Shown in pieces: positions 1 through 8,735 of a DNA stretch of 64,000 nucleotides. The stretch comes from Lachnoclostridium sp. An138 (GTDB lineage Bacteria; Bacillota; Clostridia; Lachnospirales; Lachnospiraceae). The position numbers and the translations under genes are program-made. A model generated the notes under the pieces. That model had not been told where the DNA came from. It saw only the letters and a list, made by a program, of their open reading frames with translations, and made no database searches. The stretch's first letter is position 1. Each line of letters opens with the position of its first letter. The DNA lies in assembly GCF_002160765.1 (NCBI RefSeq), contig NZ_NFLF01000006.1, positions 1 through 64,000 of the forward strand, in the 5' to 3' direction.

Positions 1-116
1 CCCTCGTGCTTTGTAGTATAGCTTCTCGCTTTTAGTATAAGGCAAAACGTGGAGAAAGTCGAAACTTTCATTACTATTTGTGCCGCCAACTGAAAGGCGG
101 CGGAATGGAGATTTTT

Positions 117-1097
117 ATGTATAATCATCTTCTTGATACTTTTATCGCTGTAGCTGACTGCGGCAGCTTTACCAGGGCCGCAGGGAAGCTCTTCATCTCT
201 CCCACCGCCGTCATGAAACAGATGAACGCCCTGGAAGCCCAGCTGGATCTGAAACTCACAGAACGCACACCCTCCGGCATCCGCCTGACAAAGGCCGGAG
301 CTGTCATTTACCAGGACGCCCGGTTTCTCATTGATTATTCCCGGAAATCACTGGCCAGCGCCCGGGCCGCCCTCCTGGCTGAAGAGCGTACTTTCTGCGT
401 GGGAACTTCTCTTCTGAATCCGGCCAAGCCTTTTATGGACCTGTGGTACCGGGTCAACCAGGATTTCCCCGACTATAAGCTGCATCTCGTTTCCTTTGAG
501 GATGACCACAACGGGATTCTCTCGGAAATCGAAAAACTGGGAGATAAATTCGATTTTCTCATCGGCGTCTGCGATTCCAGAGCCTGGCTCTCCCGCTGCA
601 ATTTTCTGCCTCTCGGCATGTACCGGAAGATGATTGCCGTGCCCCGGGAACACCGCCTGACCGGAAGGAAACGGCTGAAACTGGAAGATCTGTATGGAGA
701 GACTCTGATGATGGTAAAGCAGGGCGATTCCGGCCACAACGACTTTATCCGCCATGAACTGGAGACCCGCCATCCGGAGATCCGGATCGAGGATACGCCG
801 CCGTTTTACGACCTGTCAGTCTTCAACCGCTGCGCCGAGACCGGAAATGTGCTGCTGACCATCGAATGCTGGCAGGAGGTCCATCCCGGCCTTGTGACTC
901 TTCCCGTGGACTGGGATTATCAGATTCCCTATGGCCTGCTTTACAGTCTGAATGCTCCGGAGGATGTACTCCGGTTTGTAAAAGCCGCCGAAAGGCTGAC
1001 ACAGGCTTCTCTCCCGGAAACATCCAAAGCTTTTATCTCAGAAGCTTCTACACCAGCAGATTTACAATCAACCCCGTCAGGAACGAATAAACCATAA
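117..1097 (+). CDS. LysR family transcriptional regulator
   Basis: A 326-residue LysR-type regulator. The first 60 or so residues form the winged helix-turn-helix (LLDTFIAVADCGSFTRAAGK, then a recognition helix around SPTAVMKQM), followed by a periplasmic-binding-like effector domain to about residue 300. The ATG at 117 is chosen because GGAG lies six bases upstream; in-frame starts at 78 (TTG) and 105 lack a comparable site. The neighbour on the other strand is a set of tiny reading frames whose last member overlaps its 3' end, so its target is not obvious. Family assignment is firm, effector unknown. Confidence 0.9.
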   Translation: MYNHLLDTFIAVADCGSFTRAAGKLFISPTAVMKQMNALEAQLDLKLTERTPSGIRLTKAGAVIYQDARFLIDYSRKSLASARAALLAEERTFCVGTSLLNPAKPFMDLWYRVNQDFPDYKLHLVSFEDDHNGILSEIEKLGDKFDFLIGVCDSRAWLSRCNFLPLGMYRKMIAVPREHRLTGRKRLKLEDLYGETLMMVKQGDSGHNDFIRHELETRHPEIRIEDTPPFYDLSVFNRCAETGNVLLTIECWQEVHPGLVTLPVDWDYQIPYGLLYSLNAPEDVLRFVKAAERLTQASLPETSKAFISEASTPADLQSTPSGTNKP

Positions 1098-1218
1098 CAA
1101 AGACGAGATAAAAAAGAAAATGCCGGATTCCCAGCACCCAATACCAGAAAATCTGCCGGAACTGCACGTCAAAATAATACCAGAGATAGATACATTCCCG
1201 CCGCAGCACCTCAGCCAT
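1048..1218 (-). CDS. Small hydrophobic membrane protein, unrecognised
   Basis: A 56-codon frame starting at an ATG that overlaps the TGA of the preceding minus-strand frame by eight bases, which suggests translational coupling. The product begins MAEVLRRE and is rich in aromatic residues, with one clear membrane span (HFLFYLVFVMVYSFLTG). It ends 50 bases inside the convergent LysR gene. I do not recognise a family. The aromatic/hydrophobic composition and coupled start argue for a real protein, but no homology evidence is available to me. Confidence 0.45.
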   Translation of the reverse strand: MAEVLRRECIYLWYYFDVQFRQIFWYWVLGIRHFLFYLVFVMVYSFLTGLIVNLLV

Positions 1219-1645
1219 CAATGCTCACCATCTGATAGCTTCTGCTTCCAAGTCCGATCTCTTCCCCGTGCTCCAGCACATGGACCGCATTGCGGGATTC
1301 CATCCGTTCTATCAGAGAAGCTGTGTCATCCTGGGAGGCATACACCAGATCCACACAGGCCTGGTCCAGAGCGTCTACGACAGACTTTCCTGCCTCCGCC
1401 ATACTCTCGGTAAAAGGGTCCTGCTCGCCGCCCCAGGGGCTGGTATGGCTTTCACCTGCCGTATAATTGCTGGCAGGCGGTTCTCCAGTAGAAAGCTTGA
1501 CTGCAATATTCTCTCCGGAAAGCCCCTCTCTGTCCTGCCATCCTCCGCCTGACTCTGTCCCGTCTTGCTGCTCTCCTCCTGCTCTGCCATTCTGCCATAA
1601 CCACAGAAGCCCGGCACCCTCAAACGGATACCAGGCTTCCTGTTT
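1211..1645 (-). pseudogene. Unrecognised frame without a start codon, possibly a decayed gene
   Basis: An open minus-strand frame of about 145 codons between a TGA at 1646-1648 and a TGA at 1211-1213. It has protein-like composition toward its end (SVVDALDQACVDLVYASQDD, then ASLIERMESRNAV). Only an internal ATG at 1402 is available, which would give 63 residues. Upstream, a 22-codon frame (1680-1748, beginning MDEISGMY) starts three bases after the stop of the ABC exporter gene and ends at a TAA beside a T-run. One deleted T plus the TGA would join them. Either a broken gene or a short real one starting at 1402; no family recognised. Confidence 0.3.
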
Positions 1646-1751
1646 TCAGCTGCTTGATTTTATTGTAAATGACGGTTTCTTAAAAATACAATGCCAAAAA
1701 CGCAAGCAGGTATAATTCAGACGCATACATTCCCGAAATTTCATCCATTTT

Positions 1752-3500
1752 TCAAGTCTCAAGAGCCCAGCTCTGGCTCTCGGTCTGAAGCTTCACCATA
1801 TGAGTGTAAAGGCCGTTCTTTCCATACAGTTCTTCCGGTCTTCCCTGCTCGGCCACACGGCCGTCAGACAGCACGATGATCTTATCCGCGCCGGTTACGG
1901 TACGCATCCGGTGGGCGATGATAAGAACGGTCTTGTTCTTTACCAGCCGGGAGATGGCTTCCTGAACTTCAGTCTCATTTTCCACATCCAGGGACGCGGT
2001 GGCCTCGTCAAGCAGTATCACTGGCGCGTCCTTCAAGAGGGCGCGGGCAATGGAAATACGCTGGCGCTCACCGCCGGACAGGGTAGAGCCGTTCTCTCCC
2101 ACCATGGTCTGATAGCCTTCCGGAAGCTGCCGGATGAACTCGTCGCAGCGGGCCGCCTTTGCCGCCGCGTAGACCTCCTCGTCCGTGGCTCCCCGCCGTC
2201 CCAGACGGATGTTTTCCAGGATCGTATCCCGGAACAGCACCACATCCTGAAATACAAAGGAGTAATGCTTCAGAAGGACCTCCGGATCTACCTTTGAGAT
2301 GTCAATACCGCCCAGCGTAATCGTTCCGCCCTGAATATCCCAGAAACGGGCGGCCAGTTTGCAGGCTGTAGACTTTCCTCCGCCGGAAGGACCCACAAGC
2401 GCTGTCACCTCGCCCTGCTTTGCCGTAAAGGATACATCATCCAGCACGCCTTCATTCTCCCGGTAGGCGAATTTCACATGGTCAAAGACAATGTCATAAT
2501 TCTCCGGCTCACAGGTTTCGGCCCCGGTCTGGACAGGCTGCTCCAGAATGGCCCGCATCCGGTTGATCTGCAGCTTGGCGTTGAAAGTCGCCGCAATATT
2601 CTGCAGAACGAGTCCCAGCGGATCGTACAGCCTGGCTGCCGCGAACAGAAAACCCAGAAAATACAGGAAAGAAAGCTCGCCCCGAATCAGAAGCCCGGCT
2701 CCAGCGAACACTGTGGTGGCAAGCCCAATCCGTAAAAATGCCTGGGCCGAGCACACGAAGACACCTGTGGCAAGCTCGGAACGGATGGCGCAGCGCTCGG
2801 CGTATTCCAGTTTTCCATCCAGCCCCTTTAAGTATTCCTCCTGCCGGCTGCAGGCTTTGATATCCCGGATCGTCTCCAGGCACTCCTGGATATTGTCCGC
2901 AACCGCCCTCTTGGCCAGAATGTTCTTCGTACCGCAGAGATCCTGAAGCTTTTTGGAGCCCGCCGTCAGAAGCACGGCTGCCGGAAGCACCCAGAGTACG
3001 GAAAGAGCCATTCTCCAGTTGATGGCAAACATGCAGATTCCAATCACCAATGTGGAGAAGATGGAAGCAAAGAGCTGGGGAATATAATGGGAAAACATCT
3101 GATCAAGACTGGAGCAGTCGGCAATCATCGTGGCTGTCAGGTCGCTCAGATCCCGGTTTCCGAAAAAGCTTAAGGGCAGCCTCCGGAGTGTTTCCGCAAG
3201 GCTGACCCTGCGGGACGCGCTCTCTCTGTAGGTAGCCAGATACAGGGCCGCGTACTGAAAATAATGGAGAATGAACAGAACCAGCAGTACCAGAACCGCC
3301 GCTCCCGTATACAGCCACAGGCCTTCCGCCGGGTTCCCTTCCGCTTCCAGCGTTCCCAGCAGATACTGAATCACAGCCATAACCACGCCTACAGGCAGCA
3401 TCAGGCTGATATTGCACAGGAAGCACCAGATGACTGCTTTTACAAAATCCTTAGCGCCCTTCTCACTGAGGGCGAATACATGCTGAAGCCTGCGAATCAT
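1752..3500 (-). CDS. ABC exporter half-transporter (membrane plus ATPase), second of pair
   Basis: A 582-residue type I ABC exporter half. An N-terminal six-helix membrane domain spans about residues 15-310 and an ATPase domain 330-575. Walker A GPSGGGKST is near residue 370, the signature is LSGGERQR, Walker B is VILLDEATASLD, and the H-loop is IIAHRM. Its ATG overlaps the stop of the upstream half-transporter by four bases, so the two are translationally coupled and probably form a heterodimer. A TetR gene heads the operon, which suggests drug, lipid or peptide efflux; the substrate cannot be read from sequence. Confidence 0.93.
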   Translation of the reverse strand: MIRRLQHVFALSEKGAKDFVKAVIWCFLCNISLMLPVGVVMAVIQYLLGTLEAEGNPAEGLWLYTGAAVLVLLVLFILHYFQYAALYLATYRESASRRVSLAETLRRLPLSFFGNRDLSDLTATMIADCSSLDQMFSHYIPQLFASIFSTLVIGICMFAINWRMALSVLWVLPAAVLLTAGSKKLQDLCGTKNILAKRAVADNIQECLETIRDIKACSRQEEYLKGLDGKLEYAERCAIRSELATGVFVCSAQAFLRIGLATTVFAGAGLLIRGELSFLYFLGFLFAAARLYDPLGLVLQNIAATFNAKLQINRMRAILEQPVQTGAETCEPENYDIVFDHVKFAYRENEGVLDDVSFTAKQGEVTALVGPSGGGKSTACKLAARFWDIQGGTITLGGIDISKVDPEVLLKHYSFVFQDVVLFRDTILENIRLGRRGATDEEVYAAAKAARCDEFIRQLPEGYQTMVGENGSTLSGGERQRISIARALLKDAPVILLDEATASLDVENETEVQEAISRLVKNKTVLIIAHRMRTVTGADKIIVLSDGRVAEQGRPEELYGKNGLYTHMVKLQTESQSWALET

Positions 3501-5275
3501 ATCTTCTCACCTCTTTCTACTTTCCAGGCTGCCGCCTTCTGATAATCTGACCACATCTTTGCATACAGTCCGCCTGCGGCCAGAAGCTCCTCATGATTTC
3601 CCTGCTCCCGGACGGAGCCCCTGTCAATGACCAGAATCTTATCTGCGTTCTGCACCGTGGAGAGCCTGTGGGCAATCATCAGCACCGTTTTTCCTCTGGT
3701 CAGCTCACTGAATGCCTTCTGAATCAGGGCTTCATTCTCGGGGTCAGCGAATGCGGTGGCCTCATCAAGAACCACAATGGGCGCATCCTTCAGAATTGCC
3801 CGCGCCAGCGCAATGCGCTGGGCCTCGCCGCCGGAGAGGTAGACGCCCTTCGTCCCCACCACAGTATCAAGGCCTGCCGGCAGCTTTTCCAGGATATCAT
3901 CGCACTGGGCGGCATGGGCCGCCGCCTTCACCTCTTCCACAGACGCGGAAGGACGGGACATCCGGATATTTTCCAGAAGACTGACCTTGAAAAGTTTTGT
4001 ATCCTGGAAGACAAAGGCCACATGCTTCATCAGTTCCCGGCTGTCCATGTCCCGCACGTCTGCGCCTCCGATCCGCACATGACCGCTCTGCACGTCCCAG
4101 AACCGCGGAATCAGAGAGGCCGCCGTAGATTTTCCTCCGCCGGAGGGGCCCACCAGTCCGGTTACAGTTCCTTCCTTCACTGTGAAACTCACATCTTTCA
4201 GCGCCGGATGCTCTGTGCCGGGATACTGGAAGGTTACGTGCTCGAAGGTTACGGTCTCATTCTCCGGCTTTTTCGGGCTGGCCGACTCCTCCAGCGGCTT
4301 CTGTTCCAGAATCTGATCCAGCTTCATCATGGCTTCATTCGCTTCCATCACGGACTCGGAGGCATACATAATCCGGTTGATCATAGCGCCGCAGGCCGGA
4401 GCAAACAGGGCGTAAAAGATAAAGTCTGCCAGCACCTCCCAGCCGTCTCCGCCGGAAGCCAGAAGAAGAGCCGCCGGTATCAGCAGGGCGAAGCCGCCAT
4501 TGATACAGGTGAGAAAGGAGGTCTGCCCGTTCCGGCAGCTCATGGCATACTGACTGGCCAGATCACTGTAGGACTGAATCGCCGTATAAAAAGCTTTAAA
4601 AGAATATACCGTCTGCTGGAACACCTTGACCACCGGGATTCCCCGGACATACTCTACGGCCTCCGCGCTCATTTTCTCTATCTCCCGCTGGTAACGATGG
4701 AAAAAACCGGCGTTTTTGCCGCCCATCATACTTGCCATACACACAAAGGCCAGAATCATGGTCAGAAGGCAGAGCAGCCCCATTCTCCAGTCGAAAGTAA
4801 AAAGCAAAACCACAGCTGCTATGGGCGTCACCACTGCTGCCGTCAGATCCGCCAGCTTGTGGGCAAGCAGGTCCTCTGTAAGAGCCGCATTGTCATCGAT
4901 GATCTTCCGAAGTCTTCCCGACTGGTTTCCCGTAAAAAATCCCAAAGGGAGCTCCAGAATATGGGCCGTACCCAGATGCCGCATATTCCTGGCCGTGCGG
5001 AAAGCCGCGATATGCGTACACATCAGCGCCGCAAAGTAAACCAGAATATTGGCGATCGCAAACCAGACCGCCATCCATCCCCAGCGGACGATACGGAAGG
5101 CTCCCGTCACATCCGGATAGGCGGCCAGCACGTCTTTGGCGGCCAGCCATACACACACATAAGGAACCAGCCCCAGAACTGCCGCGATTCCGGAAAGCGC
5201 GCAGCCCAGAAACGTAAGCTTCTTATGTCCTCCGGCCAGCGCCAGCAGTCTTGATAGATTTGATTGCTTTTTCAA
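3497..5275 (-). CDS. ABC exporter half-transporter (membrane plus ATPase), first of pair
   Basis: A 592-residue type I ABC exporter half with membrane helices in about residues 15-310 and an ATPase domain after 340. Walker A GPSGGGKST is near residue 373, the signature is LSGGEAQR, Walker B is IVVLDEATAFAD and the switch is IAHRLS. The D-loop reads AFAD rather than the usual SALD, a mild departure. Both halves keep the catalytic Glu, so neither ATP site looks dead. Translation seems to begin at a TTG eight bases after GGAGG. It lies between the TetR gene and its partner half-transporter. Confidence 0.93.
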   Translation of the reverse strand: MKKQSNLSRLLALAGGHKKLTFLGCALSGIAAVLGLVPYVCVWLAAKDVLAAYPDVTGAFRIVRWGWMAVWFAIANILVYFAALMCTHIAAFRTARNMRHLGTAHILELPLGFFTGNQSGRLRKIIDDNAALTEDLLAHKLADLTAAVVTPIAAVVLLFTFDWRMGLLCLLTMILAFVCMASMMGGKNAGFFHRYQREIEKMSAEAVEYVRGIPVVKVFQQTVYSFKAFYTAIQSYSDLASQYAMSCRNGQTSFLTCINGGFALLIPAALLLASGGDGWEVLADFIFYALFAPACGAMINRIMYASESVMEANEAMMKLDQILEQKPLEESASPKKPENETVTFEHVTFQYPGTEHPALKDVSFTVKEGTVTGLVGPSGGGKSTAASLIPRFWDVQSGHVRIGGADVRDMDSRELMKHVAFVFQDTKLFKVSLLENIRMSRPSASVEEVKAAAHAAQCDDILEKLPAGLDTVVGTKGVYLSGGEAQRIALARAILKDAPIVVLDEATAFADPENEALIQKAFSELTRGKTVLMIAHRLSTVQNADKILVIDRGSVREQGNHEELLAAGGLYAKMWSDYQKAAAWKVERGEKI

Positions 5276-5410
5276 AGCACAATCCTCCTTTTCTTCTCTC
5301 TTAATCTTTCCTGTTTCTCTATGATAAGGAAGGCGCCGCGGCCGCCTTCTCTTACCCGCTTTGTACGTATATATTAGTTTTAACTAACCATCAGGCAAAA
5401 TAACAGGGCA

Positions 5411-6028
5411 TTACTGCCCCATAATTTTCATCCAGCCCGCCGTATAAAAGGCCCGCATCTCCCTGAGATAATTCATGGCCTGTTCAAGCGGCATCTCGTG
5501 GATGATCAGCTCAAAAAACGCGTTAAACATTCCGGTAATCAGAATGTGCTCCAGCTTTGGATCGATAGCCGGCGAAGGTCTTCCCAGTTTCTCCAGGACT
5601 TCCTGATAATCATGGGTCGCCTTGGTCTCCACCTCTGCCATCTCGTCCACCAGTCCCGCAAAGCGGGTCCCTTCCGAGCAGAGGAGAATCAGCTTGAACT
5701 CCTCCAGATACCGATAGGCATAGACCAGCATCTCCTCCATGCAGACGCCGGAGATTCCCGACAGGTTCTCCGGCTGCTCCTCCTCCGGCAGAGCCGCAAA
5801 CTCCTCCTGGGCCCTCCGGAACCGTGCCATCAGGTATTCATATTGATCCTTTACCAGAGCCTCAAAAAGCTCCTCTTTACTGGCGTAATAACCGTAGAAG
5901 GCCCCGGTAGTCACTCCCGCGGCCTTGACAATGCTGCGCAGGGAAGCCGCTCGAAATCCCTTCGCCAGGAATTCAGCCTTTGCCGCGTCATGAATCAGTT
6001 CCAGCGTAGTCTTAGGTCCCGCAGCCAC
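5411..6028 (-). CDS. TetR/AcrR family regulator of the ABC exporter operon
   Basis: A 205-residue TetR-type repressor. The N-terminal helix-turn-helix shows the usual pattern (ASLRSIVKAAGVTTGAFYGY, then FxSKEEL-like YYASKEELFEAL), followed by an alpha-helical ligand domain. It starts with GTG after AAGGAGG. It is first in a minus-strand operon with the two ABC exporter genes and sits just downstream of a perfect palindrome, so autoregulation and ligand-induced export are likely. Family certain, ligand unknown. Confidence 0.92.
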   Translation of the reverse strand: MAAGPKTTLELIHDAAKAEFLAKGFRAASLRSIVKAAGVTTGAFYGYYASKEELFEALVKDQYEYLMARFRRAQEEFAALPEEEQPENLSGISGVCMEEMLVYAYRYLEEFKLILLCSEGTRFAGLVDEMAEVETKATHDYQEVLEKLGRPSPAIDPKLEHILITGMFNAFFELIIHEMPLEQAMNYLREMRAFYTAGWMKIMGQ

Positions 6029-6043
6029 CGTTTCTGCCTCCTT

Positions 6044-6058
6044 TATAACATTGTTATA
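6044..6058. promoter_or_regulatory. Palindromic operator for the TetR-type regulator
   Basis: A perfect 15-base palindrome TATAACATTGTTATA lies between the tetR promoter and its ribosome site. Position, symmetry and size fit a TetR-family operator; binding is inferred. Confidence 0.6.
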
Positions 6059-6070
6059 TATTACTGTTAT

Positions 6071-6099
6071 ATTTTATAAAAGAAAGGACTCCCTGTCAA
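6071..6099 (-). promoter_or_regulatory. Sigma-A promoter of the tetR-ABC operon
   Basis: On the minus strand, TTGACA (6094-6099) is followed after exactly 17 bases by TAAAAT (6071-6076). This is a strong consensus promoter 43 bases upstream of the tetR GTG start, and the palindrome follows the -10. Confidence 0.75.
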
Positions 6100-6153
6100 G
6101 GCTGGCCGGAACGAATACAGGGTTAATGAAAAACTTTTTCATTTTTCCGGCGC

Positions 6154-6182
6154 TTGTTCTTTTTACACATTATGGCTATAAT
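6154..6182 (+). promoter_or_regulatory. Sigma-A promoter of the FliB-like gene
   Basis: TTGTTC (6154-6159), 17 bases, then TATAAT (6177-6182), about 70 bases ahead of the gene's ATG. The -10 is perfect and the -35 moderate. Confidence 0.6.
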
Positions 6183-6252
6183 GAGTACGCTGGATTTTCT
6201 TTTCCGGCCTGCTGTTTTTCAGCAGATTTCAAAAACGATAAGGAGTGTTAAG

Positions 6253-7404
6253 ATGCACTATACCGTTCCCCATTACTGGAATCAGTTTCAATGCACCGGC
6301 GGCTCCTGTCCCGACAGCTGCTGCGCCGGCTGGCAGATCCAGATTGATCCGGCTTCCCTGAAAAAATACCGCAGCCAGAAAGGTCCCCTGGGCGCCCGGC
6401 TGCATAATGAGATTGACTGGAGACAGGGCTCCTTCCGTCAGTACCAGGGCCGCTGCGCCTTTCTAAATGATGAAAACCTGTGCGATCTGTATCTGGAGGG
6501 CGGCGGACAGAAAGCCTTCTGCAGGACCTGCAGGACCTATCCCCGGCACACAGAAGAATTTGAAGGGCTGCGGGAGCTGTCCTTGTCTCTGTCCTGTCCC
6601 GAAGCCGCCAGATTGATTCTGGAATGTGAAAAACCCGTCCGCTTTCTTCACGGCGAAGACAGCCGTACAGAATCTTATCCAGACTTTGATTTTCTCCTGT
6701 TTACTAAACTGATGGACGCCCGCAGCCTGATCTTCCGGATTCTGCAGGACCGGACCCATCCGCTCCGTCTGAGGCTGGCTTTCATTCTGGCTCTGACCCA
6801 CGATCTGCAGAACCGGATCAGTCAGAATCGGCTGTACGAAACAGATGCGCTTCTGGCACGCTGCGGATCTCCGGAAGTGTGGGACTGGTTTGAGCAAAAG
6901 CTGTCAGAGTCTGTCCCAAAGCCGGAGGCGGTGCCCGGATATTCCCGGAAAAAGCTGCTGCGCCGCCTGTTCCAGATTCTCGAAAAGATGGAGGTCCTGC
7001 GTCCGGAATGGAAGCAGTACCGAACACAGGCGGAAAAAACACTGATGGAAGCTGCTCCCTTCTCCCCGGAGCAGGAAGCTGCCTTCCAGACTCTTTTTAC
7101 AGATATTACGGCAGAACAGCTGATGGTTTATTTTCTTTTCACTTATTTTGCAGGAGCAGTCTATGACGGCGACGCCTGGGGAAAGATGAAGTTTTCCTTT
7201 GCCGCTATGGTTTTGATCCGTGAACTCTTCCGCGCCGAATGGCTGCAGAATCCGGACGCTGCCACAGCGGAAACACTGCGGCGCGCCGCCTGGTGTTTCG
7301 CCCGGGAGCTGGAACACTCTGATCCCAACAAAGCCCTTCTGGAAAAGGCATTAAAAAAGGAACCCCTTTTTTCTCTGAGGTCCCTGTTCACTCTGCTTTC
7401 TTAA
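6253..7404 (+). CDS. FliB-like protein (flagellin lysine-N-methylase family)
   Basis: A 383-residue protein of the FliB/YkgJ type. The N-terminus carries the Cys-rich signature (CTGGSCPDSCCAGW) and a second group (CAFLNDENLCDLYL, then CRTCRTYPR) that can bind a metal or iron-sulfur cluster. The rest is helical. The ATG at 6253 follows AAGGAG; starts further upstream lie inside the promoter and are rejected. FliB methylates flagellin lysines in Salmonella, but no flagellar gene is in this window. The substrate here may therefore differ; many Clostridia carry such stand-alone copies. Confidence 0.8.
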   Translation: MHYTVPHYWNQFQCTGGSCPDSCCAGWQIQIDPASLKKYRSQKGPLGARLHNEIDWRQGSFRQYQGRCAFLNDENLCDLYLEGGGQKAFCRTCRTYPRHTEEFEGLRELSLSLSCPEAARLILECEKPVRFLHGEDSRTESYPDFDFLLFTKLMDARSLIFRILQDRTHPLRLRLAFILALTHDLQNRISQNRLYETDALLARCGSPEVWDWFEQKLSESVPKPEAVPGYSRKKLLRRLFQILEKMEVLRPEWKQYRTQAEKTLMEAAPFSPEQEAAFQTLFTDITAEQLMVYFLFTYFAGAVYDGDAWGKMKFSFAAMVLIRELFRAEWLQNPDAATAETLRRAAWCFARELEHSDPNKALLEKALKKEPLFSLRSLFTLLS

Positions 7405-7440
7405 GCGGAAAGTCCATTGCTGCCCGCCTTCTTCCTTTTA

Positions 7441-8025
7441 TTACCGCCCGTCCTTTTTCTGCTCCTTCAGCATCCGGACATTGTGGCGCGCATAAAGAAC
7501 AAAAGAAATAAGAATCATGACTGCGCAGGCTCCAATCAGCACATCTGACACCGTCTTCGGAATCTGATACCAGAACACATGCAGGATCATGGCCGCGTAC
7601 AAAAGAACCGTCGCGGCCTTTCCGTGCCAGTCGGCTCCGAACACGCTTCCCGTCCTCCGTATAATCAAAAGACCTGTGATACCCATAAAGGCCTCCTTGA
7701 GAACCATCAGCGCAAGAGGAAAAACCATAAGCGGAAACCGTGTGCACAGACTGAACAGCATGGCCGCCTGGGTCAGTTTATCCGCAATCGGGTCCAGCAC
7801 CTTTCCCAAATCGCTGATCATATGAAAATGCCTTGCGATAAATCCATCTGCCACATCAGTGGCTCCGGACAGAATCAGCACAGCTCCTGCCGCAGCGTCA
7901 TTCTTTTCCACTGTATACAGCCAGATGATGACCGGAATCAGGCAGAGCCGGAAAAAAGACAGGATATTGGGAATCGTAATAATTTTCTTCTGTGAGCTGG
8001 TTGTATTACCAGATTCGTAATGCAT
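7441..8025 (-). CDS. pgsA: CDP-alcohol phosphatidyltransferase (PgsA-like)
   Basis: A 194-residue integral membrane enzyme of phospholipid synthesis that probably joins CDP-diacylglycerol to glycerol 3-phosphate. The family motif is complete: D57, D60-G61, A64-R65, G74, D78 and D82 (DVADGFIAR, then GKVLDPIADK). Several membrane helices follow. The start at 8025 has AAAGGAG ahead of it; a longer frame to 8127 overlaps the upstream gene and has no better site. It is probably a paralogue rather than the main pgsA, so the symbol is tentative. It is cotranscribed with the membrane protein upstream. Confidence 0.8.
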   Translation of the reverse strand: MHYESGNTTSSQKKIITIPNILSFFRLCLIPVIIWLYTVEKNDAAAGAVLILSGATDVADGFIARHFHMISDLGKVLDPIADKLTQAAMLFSLCTRFPLMVFPLALMVLKEAFMGITGLLIIRRTGSVFGADWHGKAATVLLYAAMILHVFWYQIPKTVSDVLIGACAVMILISFVLYARHNVRMLKEQKKDGR

Positions 8026-8041
8026 GGGTATTCTCCTTTGT

Positions 8042-8632
8042 CTAAAACTGCAGACTGCTTCTTCCTGACCTTCTGCGCTGCAGCTGCCAGAGCAGTTCTG
8101 CTTCATTTTCATAGCCTCTTGCCACAAACCACCTGCGCCTGTATTCTCTTCCTTCCAGGTTTCTCACCTGGCAGACCAGCCTGCAGCCGCTTTCCTTTTC
8201 TTTCAGTCTTTCCACCGACAGAATCTGCTCTCCTCTTGCCGGCGCCTCTTTCTGCTCTGTCATCTGTCTTTTCAGGCGCTCTATTTCTTTCTGGATCTCC
8301 AGAGCCATCTGGCCATACCCCAGAAGCCCTCTATGAACTGGAACCAGCTGACTCACATCCACCGCAAAGAGACGGCCATTGTCGTCCAGACAGAACAGCA
8401 GGCTGTCTTTCCGGGAGCGGCGTCCCAGCCGGAACGCAGCCCAGACGGCGAGAGCCGTTTCACCGACGCAAATCAAAAGGCCGGTCCATTTCGTCCATTC
8501 AAAAATAAGGGCAAGAAGAGAAAATGCCACGCCGAGACCCATTGCAAGCACTACAATCCCCAATATGCCGAAGATACTAAGCGCAGCGTAATGATTTTTC
8601 TTTTCTCTGCCTGACGCCGTCCAGATCTGCAT
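8042..8632 (-). CDS. Hypothetical membrane protein with coiled-coil segment
   Basis: A 196-residue protein with two adjacent membrane spans at about residues 15-70 (FGILGIVVLAMGLGVAF, then LLICVGETALAVWAAF). A basic/acidic cytoplasmic part follows, with a short coiled-coil-like stretch (EIQKEIERLKRQM). The start is chosen for its AGGAGAAGGAAAG ribosome site. It ends 16 bases before the phosphatidyltransferase, so the two form an operon. No family recognised. Confidence 0.6.
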   Translation of the reverse strand: MQIWTASGREKKNHYAALSIFGILGIVVLAMGLGVAFSLLALIFEWTKWTGLLICVGETALAVWAAFRLGRRSRKDSLLFCLDDNGRLFAVDVSQLVPVHRGLLGYGQMALEIQKEIERLKRQMTEQKEAPARGEQILSVERLKEKESGCRLVCQVRNLEGREYRRRWFVARGYENEAELLWQLQRRRSGRSSLQF

Positions 8633-8663
8633 CTCTTTCCTTCTCCTGCTTTTTCTCCTTTTT

Positions 8664-8707
8664 AAAAACCGAATACCCCACAGAAACAGCTGCAGGGTAT
8701 TCGGTTT
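8664..8707 (-). terminator. Intrinsic terminator of the solitary acsB
   Basis: A 14-bp perfect stem (AAAACCGAATACCC at 8664-8677 with its complement at 8694-8707) and a 16-base loop, with flanking A and T runs. It sits 28 bases past the stop of the acetyl-CoA synthase gene and should work in either direction. Confidence 0.85.
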
Positions 8708-8735
8708 TCTGTGCCTTATAAACAGGCCTTCTGTC

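Noticed and set aside
1268-1552. Plus-strand small frames downstream of the LysR gene
   Set aside because: They have no ribosome sites, are composed of out-of-frame sequence opposite the minus-strand frames, and show no protein-like pattern.
3593-5254. 553-codon plus-strand frame opposite the ABC exporter gene
   Set aside because: It is the antisense shadow of an exporter half with clear Walker and signature motifs; His/Gln-rich composition is typical of reversed coding DNA.
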